A stretch of DNA of 22,864 nt from assembly GCA_900542625.1 (NCBI GenBank), contig UQOH01000032.1:1-22864 (forward strand). The letters are read 5' to 3'. The notes under the pieces are model-generated. The model made no database searches, was not told the origin of the DNA, and saw nothing but the letters and a program-made list of their open reading frames with translations. Within the stretch, counting starts at the first letter, position 1, and each line of letters opens with the position of its first letter. A program made the translations under genes and the position numbers. Positions 13,966-22,721 of the stretch are shown here, in pieces. The stretch is from an uncultured Fusobacterium sp. (GTDB lineage Bacteria > Fusobacteriota > Fusobacteriia > Fusobacteriales > Fusobacteriaceae).

Positions 13966-15447
13966 TTATTCTTTTTCTAAAATCTTCATTATCCCATCTG
14001 CCGTATATTCCTTGGCTTCTGCAAAAATATTTATTTTAAAATTTTTTAAAGTTTTTGTAGTTGACGGTCCGATTGATATAACTTTCAAACTTTTTACGCA
14101 CGAAATGTCATGTTTTAAACTCTTTACGAAAGATTTCACTGCTGAAGAGCTTAAAAAAGTTATATATTCCATGGTTTTTAATCTCTCTTCCACATCTTCT
14201 TTTGAGTTTACAGCCATAATAGTTTTGTATCCTGTAAATTTTTCAAAACCTCTCGCATATTCTCTGCTCCATCTTTCATCTTCACATGGAGATATGTCAG
14301 ATGTTATCACAAGAATTCTGTCATTTTCATTTGTAACTTTTAAAATCTCTTTTGCCAGTTCTGCAACAAGATATTTTTCAGGCATTACATCAGCTTTTAT
14401 TTTAAAATTTTCAAGCTCCTCTTTTGTTTTTGCTCCCACAGCTCCGATTTTTATATCTCCCAGACATCTCATATCAGGAATGTGCCTGAAAAAAAACTTT
14501 ACTCCGTTTGGAGAGTTAAAAAGTACTGCTTTATAATTTTTCAGTTTTGAATAATCAAAATTCATCATGCAGTCCTCTATTTTCAAAAAAGGCATAAGCT
14601 CTGCACAGCCTCCCATTTTTTCTATCTCTCTTGAAAAAATTTCTCCCTGTACTTCGTCTCTTGTTACAAGAATATTTTTTCCATACAGCTCTTTTTTTTC
14701 AAACCAGCTGAATTCTTCACGCTTTGAAACTACGTCACCGATTACTATTACAGCAGGAGGAACTATATTTTCTTTTTCTGCTGTCTGTTTTATAGTACCA
14801 AGAGAACCTGTAACTGTTCTCTGTTTTCCTGTTGTACCTTTTTCTATCACTGCTGCTGGTGTGTTCGGATTTTTCCCATATTTTATAAGTTCAGAGGCTA
14901 TAAGTCCCAGATTTTTTATTCCCATAAGAAAAACAAGGGTACCGTCAAGTTTGGCAATAGGTTCAAAATCATGAAATTTGTTGTCTTTTGCTGTCATTCC
15001 TGTAAACACATGAAAAGATTTTGACATTCCTCTGTGTGTAACAGGGATTCCTGCATATTCAGGAACAGAAACAGCAGAAGTTATTCCGGGAATTATCTCA
15101 AAAGGAATATTATTTTTCACAACCTCCTCTATCTCTTCCCCTCCTCTGCCAAAAACAAAAGGATCTCCTCCTTTAAGCCTTACAACTGTTTTTCCCTCCA
15201 AAGCCTTTTCAACTATGGTTTTATTAATCTCTTCCTGAATAAGTCCGCCCTCTGTGTTCTCTTTTCCAAGATAGATTAATTCTGTTCCCTTTTGGGCAAA
15301 TCCAAGTATTCTTTTATTTACAAGTCTGTCATAGATAATACAGTCTGCCTCTTCAATACATCTTTTTCCCTTAAGTGTAAGAAGTTCGAAATCTCCGGGT
15401 CCTGCACCTGTTATATATATTTTTCCTTTTTTATTTTTATCAGCCAT
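13966..15447 (-). CDS. cobA-hemD: Uroporphyrinogen-III C-methyltransferase / uroporphyrinogen-III synthase fusion
   Basis: A 493-residue two-enzyme protein. Residues 1 to about 245 are the SAM-dependent methyltransferase (SUMT/CobA) that turns uroporphyrinogen III into precorrin-2: GAGPGD (14-19), VRLKGGDPFVFGRGGEE (89-105), PGITSAVS (120-127) and GIPVTHRG (133-140). Residues from about 257 are HemD, which closes and inverts ring D of hydroxymethylbilane: FNSPNGVKFFF (310-320), ISIGPSTTKTLK (457-468) and AKEYTADGI (478-486). The fusion joins two consecutive steps. The ATG overlaps the end of hemC by 8 bases (ATGGCTGA), so three consecutive activities (HemC, HemD, CobA) are made from adjacent coupled frames. 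It is the last gene of the cobalamin operon. The dehydrogenase that oxidises precorrin-2 is not fused here. Confidence 0.95.
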   Translation of the reverse strand: MADKNKKGKIYITGAGPGDFELLTLKGKRCIEEADCIIYDRLVNKRILGFAQKGTELIYLGKENTEGGLIQEEINKTIVEKALEGKTVVRLKGGDPFVFGRGGEEIEEVVKNNIPFEIIPGITSAVSVPEYAGIPVTHRGMSKSFHVFTGMTAKDNKFHDFEPIAKLDGTLVFLMGIKNLGLIASELIKYGKNPNTPAAVIEKGTTGKQRTVTGSLGTIKQTAEKENIVPPAVIVIGDVVSKREEFSWFEKKELYGKNILVTRDEVQGEIFSREIEKMGGCAELMPFLKIEDCMMNFDYSKLKNYKAVLFNSPNGVKFFFRHIPDMRCLGDIKIGAVGAKTKEELENFKIKADVMPEKYLVAELAKEILKVTNENDRILVITSDISPCEDERWSREYARGFEKFTGYKTIMAVNSKEDVEERLKTMEYITFLSSSAVKSFVKSLKHDISCVKSLKVISIGPSTTKTLKNFKINIFAEAKEYTADGIMKILEKE

Positions 15448-16348
15448 TTATTTTACCTCTGATTTTTTCTGCAAGTTCTCTTGCAAGAATTATTCCTTTT
15501 TCCCTTTTTCCTCTGTGGATATCTTTGTGAAGCTTTTCTCCGTCGTAATAAATTCCTTTTATAACTATCTCATCATTTTCTTTGTCTATCTCAGCAAAAC
15601 AACCCATAGGTGTGTGGCATCCGCCGTCAAATATTTTTGAAAATTCTCTTTCAACAGCCACTGTTTCTTCTGCCTCTGTATCTATTATTTCTGCAAGCAT
15701 TTTAAGTATCTCTTCATCATTTTCTCTGCACTGAACACAAAGAGCTCCCTGCGCAGGAGCAGACATAACCTCTTCAGGTGAAAAATACTGAGTTATTCTG
15801 TCCTCAAGCCCCACTCTTAAAAGCCCTGCTGCTGCAAGAACTATTCCGTCAAAATCTTCCTCTTCCAGCTTTCTAAGCCTTGTATGGATATTTCCTCTGA
15901 TTGGTTTTATTACTGCATCAGGTCTTAAATCTTTGATTGATACAGCTCTTCTTAAAGAACTTGTTCCTATAACTGGGTTCTCAGGAAGTTCTGAAAGTTT
16001 TTTGCCATTTTTTGATACAAAAACATCTCTGCTGTCTGCTCTTCTTGGAACTGCTCCGCAGATTAACCCTTCAGGACTTACAGCAGGCATATCTTTCATT
16101 GAATGAACAGCCAGATCTATCTCTCTGTCCAAAAGTTCTTTTTCAATTTCCTTTGTGAAAAAACTTTTAAGAGATACATTTTTATCTCCCCAGTTTGTTC
16201 TCATATCTTTGTCTCCTGTAGTAACAATTACCTTTATTTCAAATTCCATATCAGGAAATTTTTCTCTAAGCATTTCACATACAATTTCACTTTGTGCCAT
16301 AGCCAGTATACTTCCTCTTGATCCTATCAATACCTTTTTCTTGGTCAT
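15440..16348 (-). CDS. hemC: Porphobilinogen deaminase (hydroxymethylbilane synthase)
   Basis: Joins four porphobilinogen units into hydroxymethylbilane. The 302-residue length is standard. Landmarks: GSRGSILAMAQS (9-20), VHSMKDMP (81-88) with the catalytic Asp, GTSSLRRA (128-135), IRGNIHTRLRKL (150-161), APAQGALCVQ (198-207), and DGGCHTPMG (241-249) with the Cys (C244) that carries the dipyrromethane cofactor. All are intact. GGAAGG precedes the ATG. It lies 23 bases after cbiJ and overlaps cobA-hemD by 8 bases. Its place inside the cbi operon suggests that its product goes mainly to cobalamin (and perhaps sirohaem); no haem-branch gene is seen in the window. Confidence 0.97.
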   Translation of the reverse strand: MTKKKVLIGSRGSILAMAQSEIVCEMLREKFPDMEFEIKVIVTTGDKDMRTNWGDKNVSLKSFFTKEIEKELLDREIDLAVHSMKDMPAVSPEGLICGAVPRRADSRDVFVSKNGKKLSELPENPVIGTSSLRRAVSIKDLRPDAVIKPIRGNIHTRLRKLEEEDFDGIVLAAAGLLRVGLEDRITQYFSPEEVMSAPAQGALCVQCRENDEEILKMLAEIIDTEAEETVAVEREFSKIFDGGCHTPMGCFAEIDKENDEIVIKGIYYDGEKLHKDIHRGKREKGIILARELAEKIRGKING

Positions 16349-16371
16349 TTTATTTTCCTTCCTAAAACTTT

Positions 16372-17124
16372 TTATTTTTCTTTAAATTTTTCTGTTAATT
16401 TTTTTATATCTGATGATACCCACAAATATTTTATTTCAGGTCTTTTCAGCACCACAGGAACTGCTCCTGTTTCATAAGCTGCTTCTATTTTCTCCAGCTC
16501 TCCTCCTGTACTCCCGCTTTCCTTTGTTACAACATATCTGATATTATAATTTTTATACACAGCCTTGTTAAACTCTTTTGAAAAAGGTCCTTGAAGCCCG
16601 ATTATATTTTTTGCTTTAATTCCTGTATCTTCAAGTTTTTTTATTGATTCTGTTACAGGGAGAACTCTGAAATATATATTTTCAAGATTTTTAATATTTC
16701 TGAATTTTTCTATATTGTTGCTCCCAAGAGTAACAAGAATATTTCCTTCAAGAGTTTCTAAAAATTTTACAAGCTCATTTGTTTCATAAAAATTTACGCT
16801 GTTTTCATATTTCAAAAGTTCTCTTTCAAATCTGAAATATTTTAACTCCATATTTTCTGCAGCTTTCATAGCATTCTTAGATACTTCCACAGCATAAGGG
16901 TGGCTGAAATCAAATATTCTTTTTATATTTTTTTCAGAAACAAATTTTTTCATCTGTTCTTCATTCATAGCCCCTGTATGAATCTGCACTCCTGCATTTT
17001 CCACAAGTTTTTTTCCATATTCGCTGACTGTTGTAATTATAATATCATTTATATCTTCATCAGATTTTTTTAATATCTCAATAAAATCTCTGGAATCTTT
17101 TGTTCCGCCGATTATCCAATCCAT
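16372..17124 (-). CDS. cbiJ: Cobalt-precorrin-6A reductase
   Basis: Reduces a double bond of cobalt-precorrin-6A using a nicotinamide cofactor. The 250-residue protein shows the CbiJ/CobK pattern: GGTKDSR (6-12), VSEYGKKL (33-40), DFSHPYAVEVSKNA (72-85), LGSNNIEKF (133-141), GLQGPFSKEFN (176-186) and TKESGSTGGELEK (200-212). The ATG shares one base with the cbiH stop (TAATG), so it is translationally coupled. hemC follows after 23 bases. Confidence 0.94.
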   Translation of the reverse strand: MDWIIGGTKDSRDFIEILKKSDEDINDIIITTVSEYGKKLVENAGVQIHTGAMNEEQMKKFVSEKNIKRIFDFSHPYAVEVSKNAMKAAENMELKYFRFERELLKYENSVNFYETNELVKFLETLEGNILVTLGSNNIEKFRNIKNLENIYFRVLPVTESIKKLEDTGIKAKNIIGLQGPFSKEFNKAVYKNYNIRYVVTKESGSTGGELEKIEAAYETGAVPVVLKRPEIKYLWVSSDIKKLTEKFKEK

Positions 17125-17861
17125 TATCCCACCTTATATCCTCTTGGTGTTATCATCTTTCCGTTTTTTACAAATGTTTTAGAGTTTCCGATTATCACTG
17201 TTGAAAACATATTTATTTCAAAATCAAGGAGATTTTCAAGAGTTGTAATATCATAATTTTCTCCTTCACGTCCTGTGTTTCTCACTATTGCTGCTGGAGT
17301 ATTCTTGCTTTTATATTTCAGCATAATCTCCACAGCTTCGTTAATAAGGTCTGGTCTTCCATGACTTTTAGGATTGTAAAGAGATATTACGAAATCTCCC
17401 TCGCTTGCAAGAGCTATTCTTTTTTTAATAAGCTCCCAGTCTGTAAGAAGATTGCTTAAAGAAATCATCACGTTGTCATGCATTAAAGGTGCTCCCACAA
17501 CAGCAGCAGAGGCATTTGCAGAAGTTATTCCTGGGATGATTTCCACCTCTATATCTCTGTCGCAGGCTACTTCAAGCATAATTCCTGCCATTCCGTATAC
17601 TCCTGCATCTCCTGAACTGATAAGAGCTGTAATATTTCCCTCTTCTGCAAGTTTTAATGTTTCCTCACATCTTTCTATCTCTTTTTTCATTGCAGATTTT
17701 ATCATTTTTTTGTTTGGAAACATATCTTCCACAAGAGAGATATATGTTTTATGCCCGATTAACACATCAGCCTCTTCCATAGCTTTGTATGCTCTGAAAG
17801 TCATATTTTCTTTATTTCCCGGTCCAATTCCGATTACATAAATTTTTCCTTTTTTATTCAT
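17124..17861 (-). CDS. cbiH: Cobalt-precorrin-3 (precorrin-3B) C17-methyltransferase
   Basis: SAM-dependent methyltransferase that methylates C17 and contracts the macrocycle ring in the anaerobic route. The 245-residue protein has the tetrapyrrole methylase pattern: VIGIGPGN (9-16), ISSGDAGVYGMAG (81-93), PGITSANASAAVVGAP (110-125), SLSNLLTDWELI (134-145), and the CbiH/CobJ-specific YNPKSHGRP (162-170) and IVRNTGREGE. I chose the ATG that overlaps the end of cbiG by 8 bases (ATGAATAA). An in-frame TTG 21 bases upstream (17882) would add seven residues that do not look family-like. It is coupled to cbiJ by a one-base overlap. Confidence 0.95.
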   Translation of the reverse strand: MNKKGKIYVIGIGPGNKENMTFRAYKAMEEADVLIGHKTYISLVEDMFPNKKMIKSAMKKEIERCEETLKLAEEGNITALISSGDAGVYGMAGIMLEVACDRDIEVEIIPGITSANASAAVVGAPLMHDNVMISLSNLLTDWELIKKRIALASEGDFVISLYNPKSHGRPDLINEAVEIMLKYKSKNTPAAIVRNTGREGENYDITTLENLLDFEINMFSTVIIGNSKTFVKNGKMITPRGYKVG

Positions 17862-18843
17862 CAATTTTTGTCCTCTCTTCAAAAACAGAAACAGTTATTC
17901 CGTTGTATCTTAATTTTTCTTCTAAAAATTTTCCGGTTTGTCCGCTTGCAAGCTTTGCACATGGAGCAGATACAGCTCCTACTCCTATTGTCTTTCTCAC
18001 AAATTCCGATTGTTCAAAATCACGCTCTATTTTTTTTATCTCTTCTCTTGAAATTATAACCAGTTTTTTTTTAAAAAACTCTGCTGTTTCAATTATTCCC
18101 TGCTCATTTTCTTTTACATCAGCAGTAGCAAAAAGCCTTATGCTTTCTTCACAAAGATTGTGCTTTTCAAGAACATCTTTCACAGTATTTATAATCTCAC
18201 AGGATTCTGTCCCTTTCTTACACCCTATTCCCAAAATAATATTTTCAGGAATAATTTTTGATATCTTTATATTTTTTCTGTTTGAAACTATTATGATTCC
18301 TTCCGGGTTTTCCTCTTTCATGTTTTCAGGAACTTTTATCTGAACAGGCTTTCCTGCAACAATAAGACTTGTAACTTTTTTAGTACTTTCAAGATTTTCT
18401 ATCTTCCCTTTTATCTCCATTGCTATTGTGTCCACAGCTGTTTTGCCTGATACATCAGAGGCTGTTGAAATAACAGGAACTGCTCCTGTAATCTTTCCTA
18501 AAAATTCTGCAGCTTTATTTGCTCCTCCAAGATGCCCTGAAAGAAGAGAGATTATGAAATTTCCCTCTTCATCCATGCTTAAAACAGCGGGGTCTTTGTC
18601 TTTTGATTTTATAAAAGGAGCAATAGTACGGACAGTTATTCCTGCTGCTGTGATAAATAAAAAAGTATTATATTTTTCTTTTTCCAAAAGCTCGCCGAAA
18701 AATTCCTGTAATTTTTTATCTATCAAGAGAGTTCTGTTTTTCATAAATTTTTCTATTGTAAAAACATCACACTCTGTGTGTTTTTGTATTTCCAGTGCTT
18801 TTGACACTCCTTTTTCTGTTACAGCTATAACTCCCAGTTTCAT
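17854..18843 (-). CDS. cbiG: Cobalt-precorrin-5A hydrolase
   Basis: Opens the ring-A lactone of cobalt-precorrin-5A and releases the extruded C20 carbon as acetaldehyde, a step special to the anaerobic pathway. The 329-residue protein has the N-terminal and central parts with TAAGITVRTIAPF (65-77), SLLSGHLGGAN (99-109), and the C-terminal CobE-like part with LGIGCKKGT (204-212) and GVGAVSAPCAKLAS (287-300). No methyltransferase domain is fused to it. It begins 15 bases after cbiF and overlaps cbiH by 8 bases. The presence of cbiG (with cbiD) marks the route as oxygen-independent. Confidence 0.95.
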   Translation of the reverse strand: MKLGVIAVTEKGVSKALEIQKHTECDVFTIEKFMKNRTLLIDKKLQEFFGELLEKEKYNTFLFITAAGITVRTIAPFIKSKDKDPAVLSMDEEGNFIISLLSGHLGGANKAAEFLGKITGAVPVISTASDVSGKTAVDTIAMEIKGKIENLESTKKVTSLIVAGKPVQIKVPENMKEENPEGIIIVSNRKNIKISKIIPENIILGIGCKKGTESCEIINTVKDVLEKHNLCEESIRLFATADVKENEQGIIETAEFFKKKLVIISREEIKKIERDFEQSEFVRKTIGVGAVSAPCAKLASGQTGKFLEEKLRYNGITVSVFEERTKIDE

Positions 18844-18858
18844 AATTATTTCTCCGTT

Positions 18859-19635
18859 TTATTTTTCTTTTTCATTCAGTCCTTTTCTATATTCATGGGT
18901 AAAATATTTGTCATAAAGCTTTGATTTAGAATATTCACCTTTTTCTGCCAAAAACCATCCTACAAGTATCTGAGCTGTTTTTGTAATATTTTCTTTTTTA
19001 ACTTTTTCACTTATATTTTCAAGTGTTCCCATCACAATTTTTTCATCTTCCCATGTTGCTCTCTGTACCACTGCAATAGGAGTATCTTTTGAATAATGTT
19101 TTATAAGTTTTTCTACAACAGTGTCTATCATCTGTACTGAAAGAAATATTGCCATTGAGGCTTTGTGAGATGCAAGGCTTTCAAGGCTCTCTGTTTCAGG
19201 AACAGAAGTTCTTCCTTCCATTCTTGTGCATATTACTGTCTGGCTTACATCTGGAAGAGTAAACTCTTTTTTTACAGATGCTGCTGCTGCAAGAAACGAA
19301 CTTACTCCGGGAATAACTTCATATTCTATTCCATGCTCGTCTAAAATATCCATCTGTTCCCTGTGAGCTCCAAAAATTGCAGGATCTCCTGTATGAACTC
19401 TTGCAACTTTTTTATTATTTTTTGTAGCATTCACCATTATATCTATAACTTCTTCAAGATTAAGAACAGCGCTGTTATATATCTCTGCTCCCTCTTTGTG
19501 ACAGTTTATCACCTCTTTGGGAACAAGAGAACCTGCATAAATTATAACATCAGCCTCTTTTACAAGGCGTTGTCCTTTAACTGTTATAAGCTCCGGGTCT
19601 CCAGGTCCTGCTCCTATGAAATATACTTTTTCCAT
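18859..19635 (-). CDS. cbiF: Cobalt-precorrin-4 C11-methyltransferase
   Basis: SAM-dependent methylation at C11. The 258-residue protein has FIGAGPGDPELIT (6-18), VHTGDPAIFGA (80-90), PGVSSFLAAAAS (109-120), TRMEGRTSVP (137-146), and a late QRATW-DEKI segment typical of CbiF/CobM. The ATG overlaps the end of cbiL by 22 bases, and AGGAGG lies 9 bases before it, inside cbiL. cbiG follows after 15 bases. All motifs are intact. Confidence 0.96.
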   Translation of the reverse strand: MEKVYFIGAGPGDPELITVKGQRLVKEADVIIYAGSLVPKEVINCHKEGAEIYNSAVLNLEEVIDIMVNATKNNKKVARVHTGDPAIFGAHREQMDILDEHGIEYEVIPGVSSFLAAAASVKKEFTLPDVSQTVICTRMEGRTSVPETESLESLASHKASMAIFLSVQMIDTVVEKLIKHYSKDTPIAVVQRATWEDEKIVMGTLENISEKVKKENITKTAQILVGWFLAEKGEYSKSKLYDKYFTHEYRKGLNEKEK

Positions 19636-20333
19636 TTTTCTACTCCTCCTTTTTTCAAAATCATTGTAGAAAAATAGGGTACATTTTCTGCATCTATCTC
19701 ATCAAGATTAAAATATACTTTCTGTTTATCTTTTCCGGATTCAAAAACCATAAGGATATTATCCATATTTCCTGTTTCTCTTACAGCCTCTCTCAGCTCT
19801 TTAAATTTAAGTGCTGTTTTCATAAACACAATATTATCTGCGTTTTCTATCTCTTTTTTTATATCGCAGTTTTTATGAAGAGGAACTATTTTTAAAGTTT
19901 CATTTCCCATTACAAGAGGAAGATTAAATCTTGAGCTTATGTCTGCAAAAGATGAAATTCCTGCAACTGTGATTACCTCATGTTTTTCTGAAACATTTTC
20001 AAGAAGATAAACATAAGTGCTGAAAGTCATAGGATCTCCTATTGTTAAAAATCCTACATTTTTCCCGCTGTTTAGATAATCTTCCACAATTTTTCCATTT
20101 CTTTTTCTCTCTTCCTGTCTTTTTTTTAAGTCAGGATTCATAGAAAATTCCATATTTATTATTGTGCTTTCAGGTTTAAGATAATCTTTTGCTATTGAAT
20201 ATGCTGTGCTTTCAAAATCTCTTCCAGCATCTGGAACTATTATTATATCAAGCTCTTTTAAAGCTTTCACAGCTTTAAGAGTCATCATTTCAGGATCTCC
20301 CACACCTATTCCTATTCCGTAAAATCTACTCAT
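19614..20333 (-). CDS. cbiL: Cobalt-factor II (precorrin-2) C20-methyltransferase
   Basis: Methylates C20, the first methylation after cobalt insertion. The 239-residue protein has GIGIGVGDPEMMTLKA (6-21), LTIGDPMTFSTYVYL (96-110), the AGISSF segment (124-129), and IVPLHKN and VFMKTALKF stretches in the second half, as in CbiL/CobI. The ATG overlaps the end of cbiT by 8 bases (ATGAGTAG). The next gene, cbiF, starts 22 bases before its stop. Confidence 0.95.
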   Translation of the reverse strand: MSRFYGIGIGVGDPEMMTLKAVKALKELDIIIVPDAGRDFESTAYSIAKDYLKPESTIINMEFSMNPDLKKRQEERKRNGKIVEDYLNSGKNVGFLTIGDPMTFSTYVYLLENVSEKHEVITVAGISSFADISSRFNLPLVMGNETLKIVPLHKNCDIKKEIENADNIVFMKTALKFKELREAVRETGNMDNILMVFESGKDKQKVYFNLDEIDAENVPYFSTMILKKGGVEKWKKYIS

Positions 20334-20904
20334 TAATCTCTCCTTTTTTTCCGCTTATAATATATATGGGATTTTCCCCGTACATCATTGTGTATCCGCC
20401 AACCTGTTTTCCTCTGGCTACTGTCATATTTATTATTTCTGTATCTTTAATATTATATTTTTTAAATGCTTTTTGTACTTCTGAAAGAGTTTCCAGAGTA
20501 ATGGCGTTTATAACAATGATACTGTCCTCTTTTGAATATTTTACAAAATACTCAGTCAGGTCATTTATGTGTCCTCCTGAGCCTCCTATAAACATTCTGT
20601 CAAAATTTTTAATACTCAAGTCATCAGGAGCAGTACCATGTATTACTTCCAAATTTTTTATACCAAATTTTTTTATATTCTCTTTTATTAAATTAATTCC
20701 CTCTGTTTTTCTCTCTACAGCATACACTTTTCCCGTTTTTATATATGTGGCTGCCTCTATTCCCACAGAGCCTGTTCCTGCTCCAATATCCAAAAGCACA
20801 GAATCATCTGCAAGCTGAAGTTTTGCCACAGATACAGCTCTCACTTCCTGTTTTGTCATAGGGACTTCCCCTCTTATAAATTCTTTGTCTGCTATATGTC
20901 CCAT
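20326..20904 (-). CDS. cbiT: Cobalt-precorrin-6B C15-methyltransferase (decarboxylating)
   Basis: Methylates C15 and decarboxylates the ring-C acetate. The 192-residue protein is a class I (Rossmann) methyltransferase, unlike the other cbi methylases. It has the family N-terminus IRGEVPMTKQEVRA (10-23), the SAM loop LLDIGAGTGSVGIEAA (37-52), acidic YAVERK (61-66), and DRMFIGGSGG (102-111). CbiE, its partner activity, is a separate gene immediately upstream, sharing one base (TAATG). In many organisms the two are fused as CobL. It overlaps cbiL by 8 bases. Confidence 0.95.
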   Translation of the reverse strand: MGHIADKEFIRGEVPMTKQEVRAVSVAKLQLADDSVLLDIGAGTGSVGIEAATYIKTGKVYAVERKTEGINLIKENIKKFGIKNLEVIHGTAPDDLSIKNFDRMFIGGSGGHINDLTEYFVKYSKEDSIIVINAITLETLSEVQKAFKKYNIKDTEIINMTVARGKQVGGYTMMYGENPIYIISGKKGEINE

Positions 20905-21536
20905 TATTTCACCTTCTTAAGAATAAGTACATTCATTTCATATTCTCTGTTATGCTGCTCAAAATCTTCTGCATAAAATTCTGTAATTTTTTCATCTTCA
21001 TAGGAAAGTTTTTCACCTACAATCATTTTTATATCCGCTAAATTATTTTTCATCAAAATCCTTCCTATATAATAAGGAGAATTTTTGTTATCTGTAAGCA
21101 GAATAATACCTGCTGTACTATTTTTTAAAGCCTCGATAATATCTATCTCTCTTCCATGAACACTGTACAGATTATAATTTTCCCAGCTCTCTCCTATTTT
21201 GGCAGAAAGATACTGAAAAGATGATATTCCCGGCACTGTATTAAAAACAAAATCTGCAAGATTTTTTTTCAGATAATTCAGCAGACTGTAAAAACCTGTG
21301 TCACCGGATACAATCACTGTTATATTTTTATGGCTGTTTCTTTTTATATATTCTGTCATCTCTGAAAGCTTTTCCAAAATAAATTTTTCCTGATTTTCAT
21401 TAAGAAGAGAGGAGATGTCTTTCAAATGTCTTTCTCCTCCGATTACAATATCAGCAGATTTTACAGCCTTTTTTCCAGCCTCTGTAAAATAATCTATGTT
21501 TCCGGGACCAAGCCCCACAACATTAATTCTTTTCAT
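20904..21536 (-). CDS. cbiE: Cobalt-precorrin-7 C5-methyltransferase
   Basis: SAM-dependent methylation at C5. The 210-residue protein has VVGLGPGN (6-13), IVIGGERHLKD (30-40), VSGDTGFYSLLNYL (76-89), PGISSFQYLSAKIG (102-115) and the SVHGR (125-129) segment, matching CbiE. AGAGGT lies upstream of the ATG. It lies 38 bases after cbiD and is coupled to cbiT by a one-base overlap. Confidence 0.95.
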   Translation of the reverse strand: MKRINVVGLGPGNIDYFTEAGKKAVKSADIVIGGERHLKDISSLLNENQEKFILEKLSEMTEYIKRNSHKNITVIVSGDTGFYSLLNYLKKNLADFVFNTVPGISSFQYLSAKIGESWENYNLYSVHGREIDIIEALKNSTAGIILLTDNKNSPYYIGRILMKNNLADIKMIVGEKLSYEDEKITEFYAEDFEQHNREYEMNVLILKKVK

Positions 21537-21574
21537 TTTGCTGCACCTCTTTTACTATTCACAAAAATATGTGT

Positions 21575-22717
21575 TTAGTTGAATAAAATTTGTGTTGACT
21601 CTTCATGCATTTCTTTCATTAATTCATAAAAGCCTTTACTGTGTCCAAGCTCTTTTCCGCTGAAAGAGAAAAGAAGAGCCTCACATCTTATACTGCTGTC
21701 TCTTGTGTAGTCTACACATTTTTGTGCTGCTTTATCTGCCAGCATTGTAAATAGTTTCTTTTCAGTTACATATTCACAAGCTTCTTCAACTGTATTTGAA
21801 TTTAAAATTTTGAAAATATTTTCAGGTTTTTCTCCTGCAAGAAAGGCATTTGCTCCCATGATTTCCATACGGCAGTCTGCTGTTCTGCTGTGGGTATCAT
21901 ATATTCCTCCTGCTATTTTTACAGCTTTTCCAATATGCCCGATAAGAACTATTCTTTTAAAACCAAGATCTGCTGCACTCTCCATTACAAATCCTACATA
22001 GTTGCTCATTACAACAACTCTGTCCATATCAATTTCCAGCTCTTCGCAGTATTTTCTTCCATGATTTCCAAAAGAAAAAATAATCCAGTCGCTGCCTTTG
22101 TCCTCTTTTACAACTTTCATCTGTGCATAAAGTGCTTTTTTAAGTGCTTCGGAACTCATAGGATTAAGTATTCCTGTTGAACCTAAAATAGAAAGTCCTC
22201 CCTTTACTCCCAGTTTTTCATTAAAAGTTTTCTTGGCTTTTTCTCTTCCTTCAGGAATGTAAATCATAATTTCTACTTTTAAGTTTCTTTCTTCCAGAAC
22301 ATCTTTTACTGCATTTTCTATCATTTTAAGAGGTCCGGGATTTATTGCAGATTTCCCTACAGGACACTGAAGCCCTTTTTTTGTGGAAATTCCAACTCCT
22401 CTTCCTCCATAAACTAAAATATTATTAAGATAATATCCTTTTTCTATTTTTTTAAGTTCTTTTACAATTTTTACTTTTGCAAATACTTCTATTCCATCAG
22501 TAACATCAGGATCGTCTCCTGCTTCTTTCTTGACAGATACTGTACAAAAATTTCCTCTTTTTCTCATTTTTTCTGTACGGATTCTTAAAACTTTTCCGTT
22601 AAGTGTTTCCAGATATACAGCTTTTGAATCTCTGTCTTCAAGAAGATTATGAAGCGCTCCTTTCACGCATGCTGCTGCACATGTTCCTGTAGTGTAACCT
22701 GATTTCAATTCCTTCAT
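21575..22717 (-). CDS. cbiD: Cobalt-precorrin-5B C1-methyltransferase
   Basis: Methylates C1 in the anaerobic pathway. The 380-residue protein has the N-terminal signature SGYTTGTCAAACVKGA (6-21), KKEAGDDPDVTDG (63-75), GRGVGISTKKGLQCPVG (105-121) with SAINPGPLKMI (123-133), the segment GSTGILNPMS, and GIYDTHSRTADCRME in the C-terminal half, all typical of CbiD. The ATG lies 4 bases after the cbiC stop, with GAGAGGGG as ribosome binding site inside the end of cbiC. No truncation or odd residue is seen. Confidence 0.97.
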   Translation of the reverse strand: MKELKSGYTTGTCAAACVKGALHNLLEDRDSKAVYLETLNGKVLRIRTEKMRKRGNFCTVSVKKEAGDDPDVTDGIEVFAKVKIVKELKKIEKGYYLNNILVYGGRGVGISTKKGLQCPVGKSAINPGPLKMIENAVKDVLEERNLKVEIMIYIPEGREKAKKTFNEKLGVKGGLSILGSTGILNPMSSEALKKALYAQMKVVKEDKGSDWIIFSFGNHGRKYCEELEIDMDRVVVMSNYVGFVMESAADLGFKRIVLIGHIGKAVKIAGGIYDTHSRTADCRMEIMGANAFLAGEKPENIFKILNSNTVEEACEYVTEKKLFTMLADKAAQKCVDYTRDSSIRCEALLFSFSGKELGHSKGFYELMKEMHEESTQILFN

Positions 22718-22721
22718 TAAG